Below are positions 1-7,855 of a stretch of DNA of 64,000 nt, one piece after another. Origin of the DNA: Hymenobacter cavernae. GTDB lineage: Bacteria; Bacteroidota; Bacteroidia; Cytophagales; Hymenobacteraceae. A program made the position numbers and the translations under genes. The notes below the pieces were generated by a model. The model was given only the letters and a program-made list of their open reading frames with translations, was not told the DNA's origin and ran no database searches. Every line of letters starts with the position of its first letter. Position 1 is the stretch's first letter. Location: NCBI RefSeq assembly GCF_014641455.1, contig NZ_BMHT01000004.1:154025-218024 (forward strand), given 5' to 3'.

Positions 1-1
1 T

Positions 2-1576
2 CAGTGGGATGGAGCTGCTATTCAGTACAATGTGCTGTATGCCGTGGGCTACGTGCAGGGCAAAGCGGTGGCCAAAGATTACATCGTGCTGCACCACTTG
101 CCCCAGGCCCCGCACTTCAGCGAGTTTCTCGCCGGGGCCAAACCCATCACAGCGCCGCAACCTAGCTACAATTACCTCTACCGCGTGAACTGCGGCGGCC
201 CTACGTACGTCGACAAAAGCGGCAACACTTGGCTCGCCGATCAGCCCCGCACCGACGCTAGTACCTGGGGCTCTGAGTCGTGGACGAATGACTTTCCCGG
301 CCTAGCGCCGTTCTTTGCTAGCCAGCGCCGCACCCACGACCCCATCCTAGGCACCACCGACGGACCCTTATTCCAAGATTTCCGCTACGGCCGCGACAAG
401 CTCCGCTACAGCTTCCCCGTGCCCGATGGCGAGTACCTAGTAGAGCTCTACTTCACTGAACCCTGGCTAGGTACCGGCGGTGGCCTCAACTGCACCGGCT
501 GGCGCCTATTCGACGTGGCCATCAACGGCGAAACGGTGCTGCATGACCTCGACATCTGGAAGGAAGCCGGCCACGATCAGGCCCTGAAGAAGACGGTGAA
601 AGCACGCGTAACCGGTGGCCAGCTTATGATTTCCTTCCCCCACGTGGCTTCCGGGCAGGCGCTGATTTCTGCCCTCGCTATTGCCTCCGCCGATGCTAAT
701 GCTAAACCTGCACCTAGCTCACCGGCTGTCATCGGGAAGCTGACGGTAGCCGACCCCGCAGCAGCCAGTAAGTGGTCGGCGCAAACGTGGCTGGATACCG
801 GCCAGTCGCCTTACACCGACGACCTAGCCGCTTTCAGCGAACTACCCTCTGGATTGTACGGCGCCGAGTGGCTACGCACGCCGAAAACCATGACCACCAC
901 CCCGCCACGAGTATCGTTCGACGTGACCACCACTGCCGATGTCTATATCGGGTTGGACGCCCAAATAACTGCCTTGCCCGCCTGGCTGAAAGAGTACGAG
1001 GATACGAAAACCAGCTTAGCTCTAGCGCAGGATGGCGGCCACTTGTTCCGGGTGTACCGCCGGCGCTTTCCAGCCAAAGCGACCGTCGAGCTAGGTCCGA
1101 ATGGCAGCGCGGCGGGTAAGAAACCGCTGGCCTACATTGTGGCCGTGAACCGCGCTAGCACTATTGAGCCCGCCTACGACCTGAAGCCTACCACCGGCTA
1201 CAAACCGGCTACAGCTCGCGTATCGGGCCCCGGCATGGTGAAGGAGACGGTGAACACGAAGGAGAGCATCACCTTCAAGGAACCTGCCGGCGGCGCCTTG
1301 GAGTGGACGTTCGCCGTGGGCGTAGCCGACACATATTCGCTCACTTTCCGCTACGCCAACCCGCTCACCCAGAAGCTTACCGGCAAGCTCACCGTCGCCT
1401 ACGCCGATGGCACCTTGATCAAGGAAGAACCCGTGGAGCTGGAGCCGTCCAAAACCGGCAAGTGGAATTACCTGACCACCTCTACCGGCAGCATGATCAA
1501 CGCCGGCAGCTACCGCGTGAAGCTAACCGCCACCAACGCCGCCGGCCTAAGCGTATCTGGCCTGGATGTGCAGTAG
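2..1576 (+). CDS. Glycoside hydrolase family 2-type enzyme, C-terminal part with malectin and CBM-like domains (5' end outside window)
   Basis: The frame is open from base 2 with no start codon before it, so this is the 3' part of a longer gene; the GTG at 32 is not a convincing start. After a short Ig-like end (VLYAVGYVQGKAVAKDYIVL) comes a malectin-type domain, roughly residues 45-225 of the visible part, with aromatic and glycine-rich carbohydrate-binding strands (RVNCGG, LYFTEPWLGTGGG, LFDVAINGE). A middle beta-rich module follows (ADVYIGLDAQ, FRVYRRRFP), then a final CBM6/35-like beta-sandwich. Malectin plus CBM tails are typical of large Bacteroidota GH2 exo-glycosidases, and the setting fits a pectin-side-chain enzyme. 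The catalytic barrel is not visible, so the GH2 assignment is inferred. The next gene (SSS symporter) is 212 bp downstream. Confidence 0.6.
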   Translation, partial: QWDGAAIQYNVLYAVGYVQGKAVAKDYIVLHHLPQAPHFSEFLAGAKPITAPQPSYNYLYRVNCGGPTYVDKSGNTWLADQPRTDASTWGSESWTNDFPGLAPFFASQRRTHDPILGTTDGPLFQDFRYGRDKLRYSFPVPDGEYLVELYFTEPWLGTGGGLNCTGWRLFDVAINGETVLHDLDIWKEAGHDQALKKTVKARVTGGQLMISFPHVASGQALISALAIASADANAKPAPSSPAVIGKLTVADPAAASKWSAQTWLDTGQSPYTDDLAAFSELPSGLYGAEWLRTPKTMTTTPPRVSFDVTTTADVYIGLDAQITALPAWLKEYEDTKTSLALAQDGGHLFRVYRRRFPAKATVELGPNGSAAGKKPLAYIVAVNRASTIEPAYDLKPTTGYKPATARVSGPGMVKETVNTKESITFKEPAGGALEWTFAVGVADTYSLTFRYANPLTQKLTGKLTVAYADGTLIKEEPVELEPSKTGKWNYLTTSTGSMINAGSYRVKLTATNAAGLSVSGLDVQ

Positions 1577-1788
1577 TTTAAAAGGTTAAAGGTTAGAAAT
1601 GTTGAATTAAGGGATGAGAAGTTCTGAAAAGGATTATTCAACCTTCAACACTTCCCTAATGGTCAAGATGCTACAATAGGAGGGGAAAATCATACACGGA
1701 CGGGGCAGCCGCCGCAGATAAATTTGCTAATGATACTGTTACCTAGGTTTTAGGCGAAAATTCGCGGCATTTCACAATTATTGCCCCC

Positions 1789-3384
1789 ATGAGCAATTTG
1801 CGAGTTCTTGACCTAATCATTATTGCGCTGTACCTGGTGGCTATGATAGCCGTGGGGGTGTACTTTTCCCGGAAAAACGGAAACCCGGAACAGTACTCCA
1901 GCGCCTCCGGCATGATTCCCGGCTGGGCCATTGGCCTGTCGATTTATGCCACGTTTCTGAGCAGCAACACCTTCCTCGGCGTGCCGGGCAAGGCATTCGG
2001 TACGAACTGGAACGCACTGGTTTTCAGCATCTCGATGCCGCTGGCGGCGTGGGTGGCGGTGCGCTACTTCGTGCCGTTTTACCGCAGCACCGGCGAAATA
2101 TCAGCCTACACGCACTTAGAGCGGCGCTTTGGTAGTTGGGCACGAACCTACGCCGTGGTCTGCTTTCTGCTGACGCAGCTAGCCCGCATTGGGTCCATCT
2201 TCTTCGGTATTGCCCTCACCTTGCAGGCGCTTACCGGCTTCTCGATGGAGCTGATTATGCTCGTGACTGGCATTTGCATCATCGTGTACACGGTGCTAGG
2301 TGGCATTGAAGCCGTCATCTGGACGGAAGTAGTTCAGGGCATTATCAAAACCTTCGGCGCGTTGCTGATTCTGTATCTGGTGATTGATAATATGCCCGGT
2401 GGCATTGCCAAAGTAATTGCCATCGGCCAGCAGCACGATAAGTTCAGCCTAGGTGGTTTGGGTCCCGATTTCACGCAGTCCACATTCTGGGTCGTATTGC
2501 TGTATGGCTTCTTTATTAACCTGAACAACTTCGGCGTCGATCAGAACTACGTGCAGCGCTACCACACGGCGGAATCGGCTAAGCAGGCAGCTAAGTCGAT
2601 CTGGCTGTGCGTGTTAATCTACGTGCCGGCCTCGTTGCTCTTCTTTGTCATTGGCTCTAGTCTGTACGCTTACTACCAGGTGCACCCAGAGCTGATTGAG
2701 GCCGTGAAGCTGAAAGTAGCCGCCGAAAGGCTGCCGCTAACCGCCACCGTCGCGCAGATTACGCAGGCTGCGGCCCAACTCCAACCTTCCGATTACGGCG
2801 ATAAAGTGATGCCGCACTTCATGGTTACGAAGATTCCGCCGGGCTTCGTGGGTCTGATCGTATCGGCCATCTTATCGGCGGCCATGAGCACCATCAGCTC
2901 GGGCATGAATGCCTCCGCCACCGTTTTCACGGCCGACATCTACGGGCGCTACTTCCGGCCCAACCTCAGCGGCCGCCAAACCATGCGCCTGTTGCACCTA
3001 GGTACGGTAGTGGTGGGCCTGCTCGGCATGGGCACCGGCATTGCCATGATTGGGGTGAAAAGCGTGCTGGATGTGTGGTGGGAACTGTCGGGCATCTTCG
3101 CGGCGGGCATGCTAGGTCTGTTTCTGCTTGCCGTTATCAGCCGCCAAACCAGCAACCACGAAGCCCTGACGGCCACCATCATTGGCGTGCTCGTCATCCT
3201 GTGGATGACGTTTTCGCCCAACTTATCAGAGTCGTACGCCGCACTGCGTAATCCGCTGCACAAAAGCATGATTATCGTGGTCGGAACACTAACCATTTTT
3301 TTACTAGGTCTATTATTTAACCGATTGCGTAAGAGTCGGGTAGAGGCTAGGCCAGCCGAGGAGTTCAAGCAGTCTGTCTACTAA
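1789..3384 (+). CDS. Sodium:solute symporter (SSS/SGLT family)
   Basis: A 531-residue polytopic membrane protein of the usual SSS length, with about 13 hydrophobic segments starting at residues 7-25 (LDLIIIALYLVAMIAVGVYF). Family motifs include FLSSNTFLGVPGKAFG in TM2 and a serine-rich helix (ILSAAMSTISSGMNASATVF) near residue 370, where the second sodium site lies in this fold. It should import a sugar or sugar acid across the inner membrane with Na+. It lies 68 bp upstream of a DapA/NAL-family aldolase, a pairing seen in sialic-acid-type catabolism, so a 3-deoxy-ulosonic acid or uronate-derived acid is a reasonable guess. The 212-bp upstream gap holds a Bacteroidota -7-like TAAATTTG at 1719-1726 without a clear -33 box. 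The substrate cannot be read from sequence. Confidence 0.9.
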   Translation: MSNLRVLDLIIIALYLVAMIAVGVYFSRKNGNPEQYSSASGMIPGWAIGLSIYATFLSSNTFLGVPGKAFGTNWNALVFSISMPLAAWVAVRYFVPFYRSTGEISAYTHLERRFGSWARTYAVVCFLLTQLARIGSIFFGIALTLQALTGFSMELIMLVTGICIIVYTVLGGIEAVIWTEVVQGIIKTFGALLILYLVIDNMPGGIAKVIAIGQQHDKFSLGGLGPDFTQSTFWVVLLYGFFINLNNFGVDQNYVQRYHTAESAKQAAKSIWLCVLIYVPASLLFFVIGSSLYAYYQVHPELIEAVKLKVAAERLPLTATVAQITQAAAQLQPSDYGDKVMPHFMVTKIPPGFVGLIVSAILSAAMSTISSGMNASATVFTADIYGRYFRPNLSGRQTMRLLHLGTVVVGLLGMGTGIAMIGVKSVLDVWWELSGIFAAGMLGLFLLAVISRQTSNHEALTATIIGVLVILWMTFSPNLSESYAALRNPLHKSMIIVVGTLTIFLLGLLFNRLRKSRVEARPAEEFKQSVY

Positions 3385-3452
3385 GCTGCACTACGTTTTC
3401 TAAACCGCACGGCCACCGCGCCCACTACCGGACAAATAAGCTTCGCCAGAAT

Positions 3453-4376
3453 ATGGAAAAGTCACCAAAGGGATTTATCCCCGTTATGCTCATGCCCTTT
3501 CAGAACGATGGGCAAATCGATTATCCGGCGCTTACTCGTCTGACTGAGTTGTACTTAGAAGCCGGAGCGGCCGGGCTTTTCGCGAATTGCCTCTCCAGCG
3601 AGATGTTCGAGCTGAGCGAGGCCGAACGCCTGCAAAGCATCCGCCACGTCGTGAATGTGGTAGGCGGAGCCGTGCCGGTAGTTGCCACCGGCACCTTCGC
3701 CGGCGGCTTGCACGAGCAGGCCGAATTTGTGAAGAAAGTGCACGAAGCCGGCACGGAAGCCGTCATCGTCATCACCGGTTTGCTGGCCGCTGAACACGAG
3801 TCCGATGCCGTGTTCAACGAGCGGGTTTTCCGGCTCTTGGATTGGACGGATGGCATTCCCCTAGGTTTCTACGAGTGCCCCGAGCCCTATAAGCGAGTGC
3901 TATCGGCCGAGCAGCTAGGGCAGTTTGTGGGCACCGGCCGCGTGACCTACCACAAGGACACTTGCCTGGATATCAACCAGGTGCGGGCGAAGTTAGCCGC
4001 CGTGCAGGGTCATTCCTTCGGCCTTTACGATGCCTACATGGGCCATGCGGTAGAATCGTTGCGGGCGGGGGCGGCCGGGCTGTCGTGCATTCAGGGCAAC
4101 TTCTTCCCTGAGCTTATCGTGTGGCTGTGCAAGAACTACGATAACCCACAGCTAGCCAGCGAAGTAGATGAAGTACAGCAGTTCTTTATCAAGAACATGG
4201 ACGTGATGCACAACGTCTACCCGATTGTGGCCAAATACTCGCTCAAGCAGCGCGGTGTGGATATTTCCACCTTCACGCGCCGGCAGGTAGGCACTTTCTC
4301 AGGCGCCATTCGGCGGGCCGTGGAAGCCCTCAGCGGCGACTACACCAACCTGAGCCGCAGCCTGGAGCTGGTGTAG
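3453..4376 (+). CDS. Dihydrodipicolinate synthase/N-acetylneuraminate lyase family aldolase
   Basis: A 307-residue cytosolic (beta/alpha)8 enzyme of the class I aldolase DapA/NanA superfamily. The Schiff-base lysine is K168 (VTYHKDT) and the catalytic tyrosine Y140 (GFYECP). The GTTGE-like carboxylate-binding loop is altered to CLSSE (residues 46-50), so it is probably not a housekeeping DapA. Such enzymes cleave or form 2-keto-3-deoxy acids. With an SSS transporter just upstream in a pectin locus, possible substrates are 2-keto-3-deoxy-gluconate or -rhamnonate, or the RG-II sugars Kdo and Dha. That is inference. The gene ends 29 bp before a large inverted repeat and converges on the AraC gene. 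Confidence 0.85.
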   Translation: MEKSPKGFIPVMLMPFQNDGQIDYPALTRLTELYLEAGAAGLFANCLSSEMFELSEAERLQSIRHVVNVVGGAVPVVATGTFAGGLHEQAEFVKKVHEAGTEAVIVITGLLAAEHESDAVFNERVFRLLDWTDGIPLGFYECPEPYKRVLSAEQLGQFVGTGRVTYHKDTCLDINQVRAKLAAVQGHSFGLYDAYMGHAVESLRAGAAGLSCIQGNFFPELIVWLCKNYDNPQLASEVDEVQQFFIKNMDVMHNVYPIVAKYSLKQRGVDISTFTRRQVGTFSGAIRRAVEALSGDYTNLSRSLELV

Positions 4377-4404
4377 AAGGGCTAGCTGGAACAGCTAAAA
4401 AGCC

Positions 4405-4500
4405 AGAACGTCATGCTGAGCTTGTCGAAGCATCTCTCCCGCCAAAGTAAATGAATACTATTGCGGGAGAGATGCTTCGATAAGCTCAGCATGACGTTCT
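4405..4500. repeat. B-type inverted repeat between convergent genes
   Basis: Two nearly perfect 38-bp arms (4405-4442 and 4463-4500) carry the dispersed core TCATGCTGAGCTTG and its complement, with a 20-bp spacer. Transcribed from either side it would fold into a long hairpin. It sits between the stop codons of the aldolase (+) and the AraC regulator (-), so it may act as a bidirectional transcription barrier. The same core recurs in at least ten other gaps of this window. Confidence 0.85.
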
Positions 4501-4528
4501 TATTTACTCTCAAACTTTAACCGCAAAC

Positions 4529-5422
4529 CTAGGCTAGCACCGCTTCCTTATAGCTGTGCAGGTATTTGCGCTTGTACTCAAGCGGCGTCACTTTGGTGAT
4601 TTTCTTGAAGTGACGGTAGAAGTTCGACACGTTGTTGAAGCCGCATTCGAAGCAGATTACTTCGGTCGGCAGCTTATCTTCGATGAGCAGGCGGCAGGCT
4701 TGGCTGATGCGGATTTCAATGAGGAAATCGTAGTACGTCTTCTTGGTAATGAGCTTGAAGTAGCGGCAGAAAGACGTGACGCTCAAGTTGCTGATCGACG
4801 CAATTTCTTCCAGCGTAATTTCATTCTTGTAGTTCGACAGCGTGTAGTTGCACACCTTGTTGATGCGCTGCACGTCGGATTCGTTGGACTGCTTGAAGGC
4901 GTGGTGCTCGGCGGCAATGGTCTGTATCTCTGAAGTTTCCGAAATGATCTTCAGGATGGACAGGAAGATAATAATACGGTCTAGGTCGGTGGCCTGCACG
5001 GCCGAGCGCATCAGCGGAATCAGCTTGGCTTTCGCTTCGCCGCTGATAATCAGGCCGCTTTTGGCCTTGTCGAACAGCTTCGGGATAAGATACGCTTCCG
5101 GCAAACCTAGCAGGTAGCGGCCCAGGCACTCGGGTAGGAACTGAATAACGATGGCTTCCACTTCCACGTCCGGGTCGTTCTGGAAATACTCCTCGTTGCA
5201 GCGCCAGGTGTGGGGCAGATTGGCACCCAATAAGATAAGCTCGCCCGAAGAGAAGTTGCTGATATTATCGCCCACCAGCCGCACGCCCTCTCCCTGCACC
5301 ACATAGTGCAGCTCCAGCTCAGGATGGTAATGCCACGTAGTACCAAAATTGGGCTTGCGGTCGTGCCGGATGCTGAAGGAGCTTTGGGTGCTGACCGGGA
5401 CTTTGTGAAAGTGGGCTTTCAT
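4529..5422 (-). CDS. AraC family transcriptional regulator with N-terminal cupin domain
   Basis: Start taken at the ATG of MKAHFHKVPV (5422). The longer frame to 5485 adds a hydrophobic stretch unlike this family. The 297-residue product has an AraC-type cupin/sensor domain (about residues 10-150, with WHYHPELELHYVVQGEG and the LPHTW strand) and a C-terminal double helix-turn-helix (about residues 195-290; LEEIASISNLSVTSFCRYFK and TEVICFECGFNNVSNFYRHF). It probably senses a sugar released from pectin and controls the divergent isomerase-SusCD operon. The 681-bp divergent region contains two matching inverted repeats that could be its operators. It is the only intact regulator in the window; no hybrid two-component sensor or ECF sigma/anti-sigma pair is present. 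Confidence 0.9.
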   Translation of the reverse strand: MKAHFHKVPVSTQSSFSIRHDRKPNFGTTWHYHPELELHYVVQGEGVRLVGDNISNFSSGELILLGANLPHTWRCNEEYFQNDPDVEVEAIVIQFLPECLGRYLLGLPEAYLIPKLFDKAKSGLIISGEAKAKLIPLMRSAVQATDLDRIIIFLSILKIISETSEIQTIAAEHHAFKQSNESDVQRINKVCNYTLSNYKNEITLEEIASISNLSVTSFCRYFKLITKKTYYDFLIEIRISQACRLLIEDKLPTEVICFECGFNNVSNFYRHFKKITKVTPLEYKRKYLHSYKEAVLA

Positions 5423-5637
5423 GGAAGAGAGTTGAAAGTGGGACGAGAAGAACAGTATGATGATCAGCGGCTTTATCAGCGTCAACAGAACCTGGGGAAA
5501 GCCGAGTTCGTTGATTTTGCCTTCTGAAAAAAGCGCTCTGCCATCTTGTAGAATTCCATTTGGTTCGCCTGCAAACGAGCGGTTTAAGAAGCGCTACTCA
5601 TGGCCTCCAAACCTAGGTCAGTACGCTAATTAACGGC

Positions 5638-5771
5638 TGCACTCTAGGATATTATCCTGCGTTGGAGTGCTGCTAAATCGGCCGGGGCATACAGCGCCTG
5701 AACAGTAAAGTGACCCTAAGCTAGTTTACTATAACGTTTGCACTCTCCTGTAGTGTACTGCTCGGAGTGCT
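5638..5771. promoter_or_regulatory. Two matching inverted repeats in the divergent AraC/isomerase region (candidate operators)
   Basis: The 5423-6103 gap has no gene. It holds two copies of the same dyad: GCACTC at 5639-5644 with GAGTGC at 5665-5670 (20-bp spacer), and GCACTC at 5740-5745 with GAGTGC at 5765-5770 (19-bp spacer). The outer flanks also match (TGCACTCT and GGAGTGCT in both). The two dyads start 101 bp apart, near ten helical turns, and the inner sequences differ. That pattern fits paired operator sites for a DNA-looping AraC regulator, here the gene starting at 5422. I saw no convincing -33/-7 promoter pair. The rest of the gap is unremarkable. Confidence 0.5.
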
Positions 5772-6103
5772 CAGACGGCCGCCAAATCCCCGTCTTATAG
5801 TAATAGGAGCAGAACCGGTTGGATAATCCTTGGCCGGCCGGGTATTCCCCCGAAAAGTGGGCCATGCTAAGATCCTATACTAAGTAGGCAATAACTAGTA
5901 AAGACGCCGCTGGCGGAGCTAGCATATTTGCTATGTAGTCTTTCCTGACTCTTTAGCCGCAGAAACACGCAGACAAAACGAACGCCTGTCTGCCTTGCGT
6001 TCAGAGCCTTAGCCCTCATCCAGCCCTTAGTAAAGACCCGCTCGGATAATAGGAGGACTTGCAGTGCATACGTTTCCGTTGACCTTTTAACCCGCACCAA
6101 GTA

Positions 6104-7780
6104 GTGGCTCCAGTTACCTCCAAAGAAGTTATAGTACTTGCCAGCGGCGATTTGCGACTCGCGGCCAACCAGAACTGCTGGGCGGCCCAGCACGCCATGG
6201 AAGAACAGCTAGGTGCGGCGCTGGCCCGCCAAGGCTGGTCGGTGAAGCGGGCGCACCCTTATGACCCGGAGAAGCAGCACGGCTTCATCGACTCGCAGAA
6301 GATGGGCATGGAGGTTTTCCGCACTATCGACCCGCGGCAGCCGCTTATCGTGGCGGAAAGCGTGTGGCAGTACTCGCACCATGTGCTGGCCGGCTTGACC
6401 ACGCACCAGGGCCCCATCCTGACGGTGGCCAACTGGAGCGGGCAGTGGCCGGGCCTGGTGGGCATGCTGAACCTGAACGGCTGCCTGACCAAAGCCGGCG
6501 TCACTTACAGCACCCTTTGGAGCGAAGATTTCACGGATGCGTTCTTCGAGAACGGCCTGCAACAATGGCTGAACGAAGGCACCATCACGCAGGACGGTAG
6601 CCACGTAACGGACTTTACCAGTGTAAAACTACCCGCCGCCGACGAGCAGACTGGCCGCAAGTTTGGCCGCCGCCTGCGACAGCACAAAGCCATCATGGGC
6701 GTGTTTGATGAAGGCTGCATGGGCATGTACAACGCCATCGTGCCCGACGAGCTGCTGCACGCCACCGGCATCTTCAAGGAGCGCCTCAGCCAGGCTAGCC
6801 TCTACGCCGCCATGCGCGACGTGACGGACGCCGAAGCCCAAAACGTGCTCAACTGGCTCTTGGCCAAAGGTATGAAGTTCAACTGGGGCACCGACGAGGC
6901 CACCCAGCTTACCCGTCCGCAGACCTTGGAGCAGTGCAAGATGTACATTGCCGCCATGCGCATTGCCAATGATTTCGGCTGCGACACCATCGGCATTCAG
7001 TACCAGCAAGGCCTGAAAGACCTGACCGTGGCCAGCGACCTGACCGAAGGATTATTGAATGACTCGGACCGCCCGCCGGTTTTCTCGACGGCAGGGGAGG
7101 AGCTATACGCCGGCCAAGCGCTGCCGCACTTCAACGAAGTAGACGAGTGCGCCGGGCTTGATGCCCTGGTGACGTACCGCTTGTGGCAGGAGCTAGGTAT
7201 GTCGGGCGAAACCACGCTGCACGACCTGCGCTGGGGCCAGCTCTACGACACCGGCGACGGCGACCAGTTTGTGTGGGTGTTTCTGATTTCGGGGGCTGCC
7301 CCGCCGGCGCACTTCATTGGTGGCTACGAGGGCGCCAGCAGCGAGCGGCAGCCCCCCATGTATTTCCGCTTGGGTGGCGGCAGCATCAAAGGGGTGAGTC
7401 GCCCGGGCTCCATCGTGTGGAGCCGGGTGTACGTGATGGATGGCAAGCTGCACTGCGACCTAGGTGTGGGCGAAGTGGTAGCGCTGCCTGCCGCCGAAAC
7501 CCAGCGCCGCTGGCAGGAAACCACGCCCGAGTGGCCTATTATGCACGCCGTGCTGCGCGGCGTCACCCGCGACCAGATGATGGCCCGCCACAAAGCCAAC
7601 CACATTCAGGTGGTGTATGCGCCCTACGAGGCCAAAGCCTACCAGGCCTGCCGCATCAAGGCGGCGGCGCTGGCCGAGCTAGGTATCGAGGTGCATTTCT
7701 GCGGCTCCGTCGATTGGGCCGGGACGAACCACACCGCTGCGCAAGCCGCTAAGCCAGAGCCGGCAACGCTAGCACGCTAG
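6104..7780 (+). CDS. L-fucose/L-arabinose isomerase family protein
   Basis: A 558-residue cytosolic protein of the FucI/AraA-related family. It has the long N-terminal Rossmann-like part (VIVLASGDLRLAANQNCW), the conserved VANWSGQWPGLVGMLNL segment and an acidic metal-binding region near residues 205-215 (VFDEGCMGMYN). Its role should be aldose-ketose isomerisation of a deoxy- or pentose sugar released by the locus (fucose, rhamnose or arabinose); the exact sugar is not readable. The start is the GTG at 6104, the only plausible start after the in-frame stop at 6080; no ATG lies between. It heads the operon-like block that continues with SusC 75 bp downstream and is divergent from the AraC regulator. 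Confidence 0.8.
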   Translation: MAPVTSKEVIVLASGDLRLAANQNCWAAQHAMEEQLGAALARQGWSVKRAHPYDPEKQHGFIDSQKMGMEVFRTIDPRQPLIVAESVWQYSHHVLAGLTTHQGPILTVANWSGQWPGLVGMLNLNGCLTKAGVTYSTLWSEDFTDAFFENGLQQWLNEGTITQDGSHVTDFTSVKLPAADEQTGRKFGRRLRQHKAIMGVFDEGCMGMYNAIVPDELLHATGIFKERLSQASLYAAMRDVTDAEAQNVLNWLLAKGMKFNWGTDEATQLTRPQTLEQCKMYIAAMRIANDFGCDTIGIQYQQGLKDLTVASDLTEGLLNDSDRPPVFSTAGEELYAGQALPHFNEVDECAGLDALVTYRLWQELGMSGETTLHDLRWGQLYDTGDGDQFVWVFLISGAAPPAHFIGGYEGASSERQPPMYFRLGGGSIKGVSRPGSIVWSRVYVMDGKLHCDLGVGEVVALPAAETQRRWQETTPEWPIMHAVLRGVTRDQMMARHKANHIQVVYAPYEAKAYQACRIKAAALAELGIEVHFCGSVDWAGTNHTAAQAAKPEPATLAR

Positions 7781-7855
7781 CCTTGCCGGGTGCGCTCTGC
7801 CTAGGTAGAGCCGAGTGTTTGACGAGAGAACAACCCGCTCTAAAAACCCACCTAC

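Noticed and set aside
1719-1726. TAAATTTG as a -7 promoter box for the first symporter
   Set aside because: It matches the Bacteroidota -7 consensus, but no TTTG -33 box is at the right distance; too weak to list as a feature.
5423-5485. N-terminal extension of the AraC protein with hydrophobic segment
   Set aside because: AraC/cupin proteins start near the cupin strand; the extension is not typical, and ATG 5422 gives a normal length.
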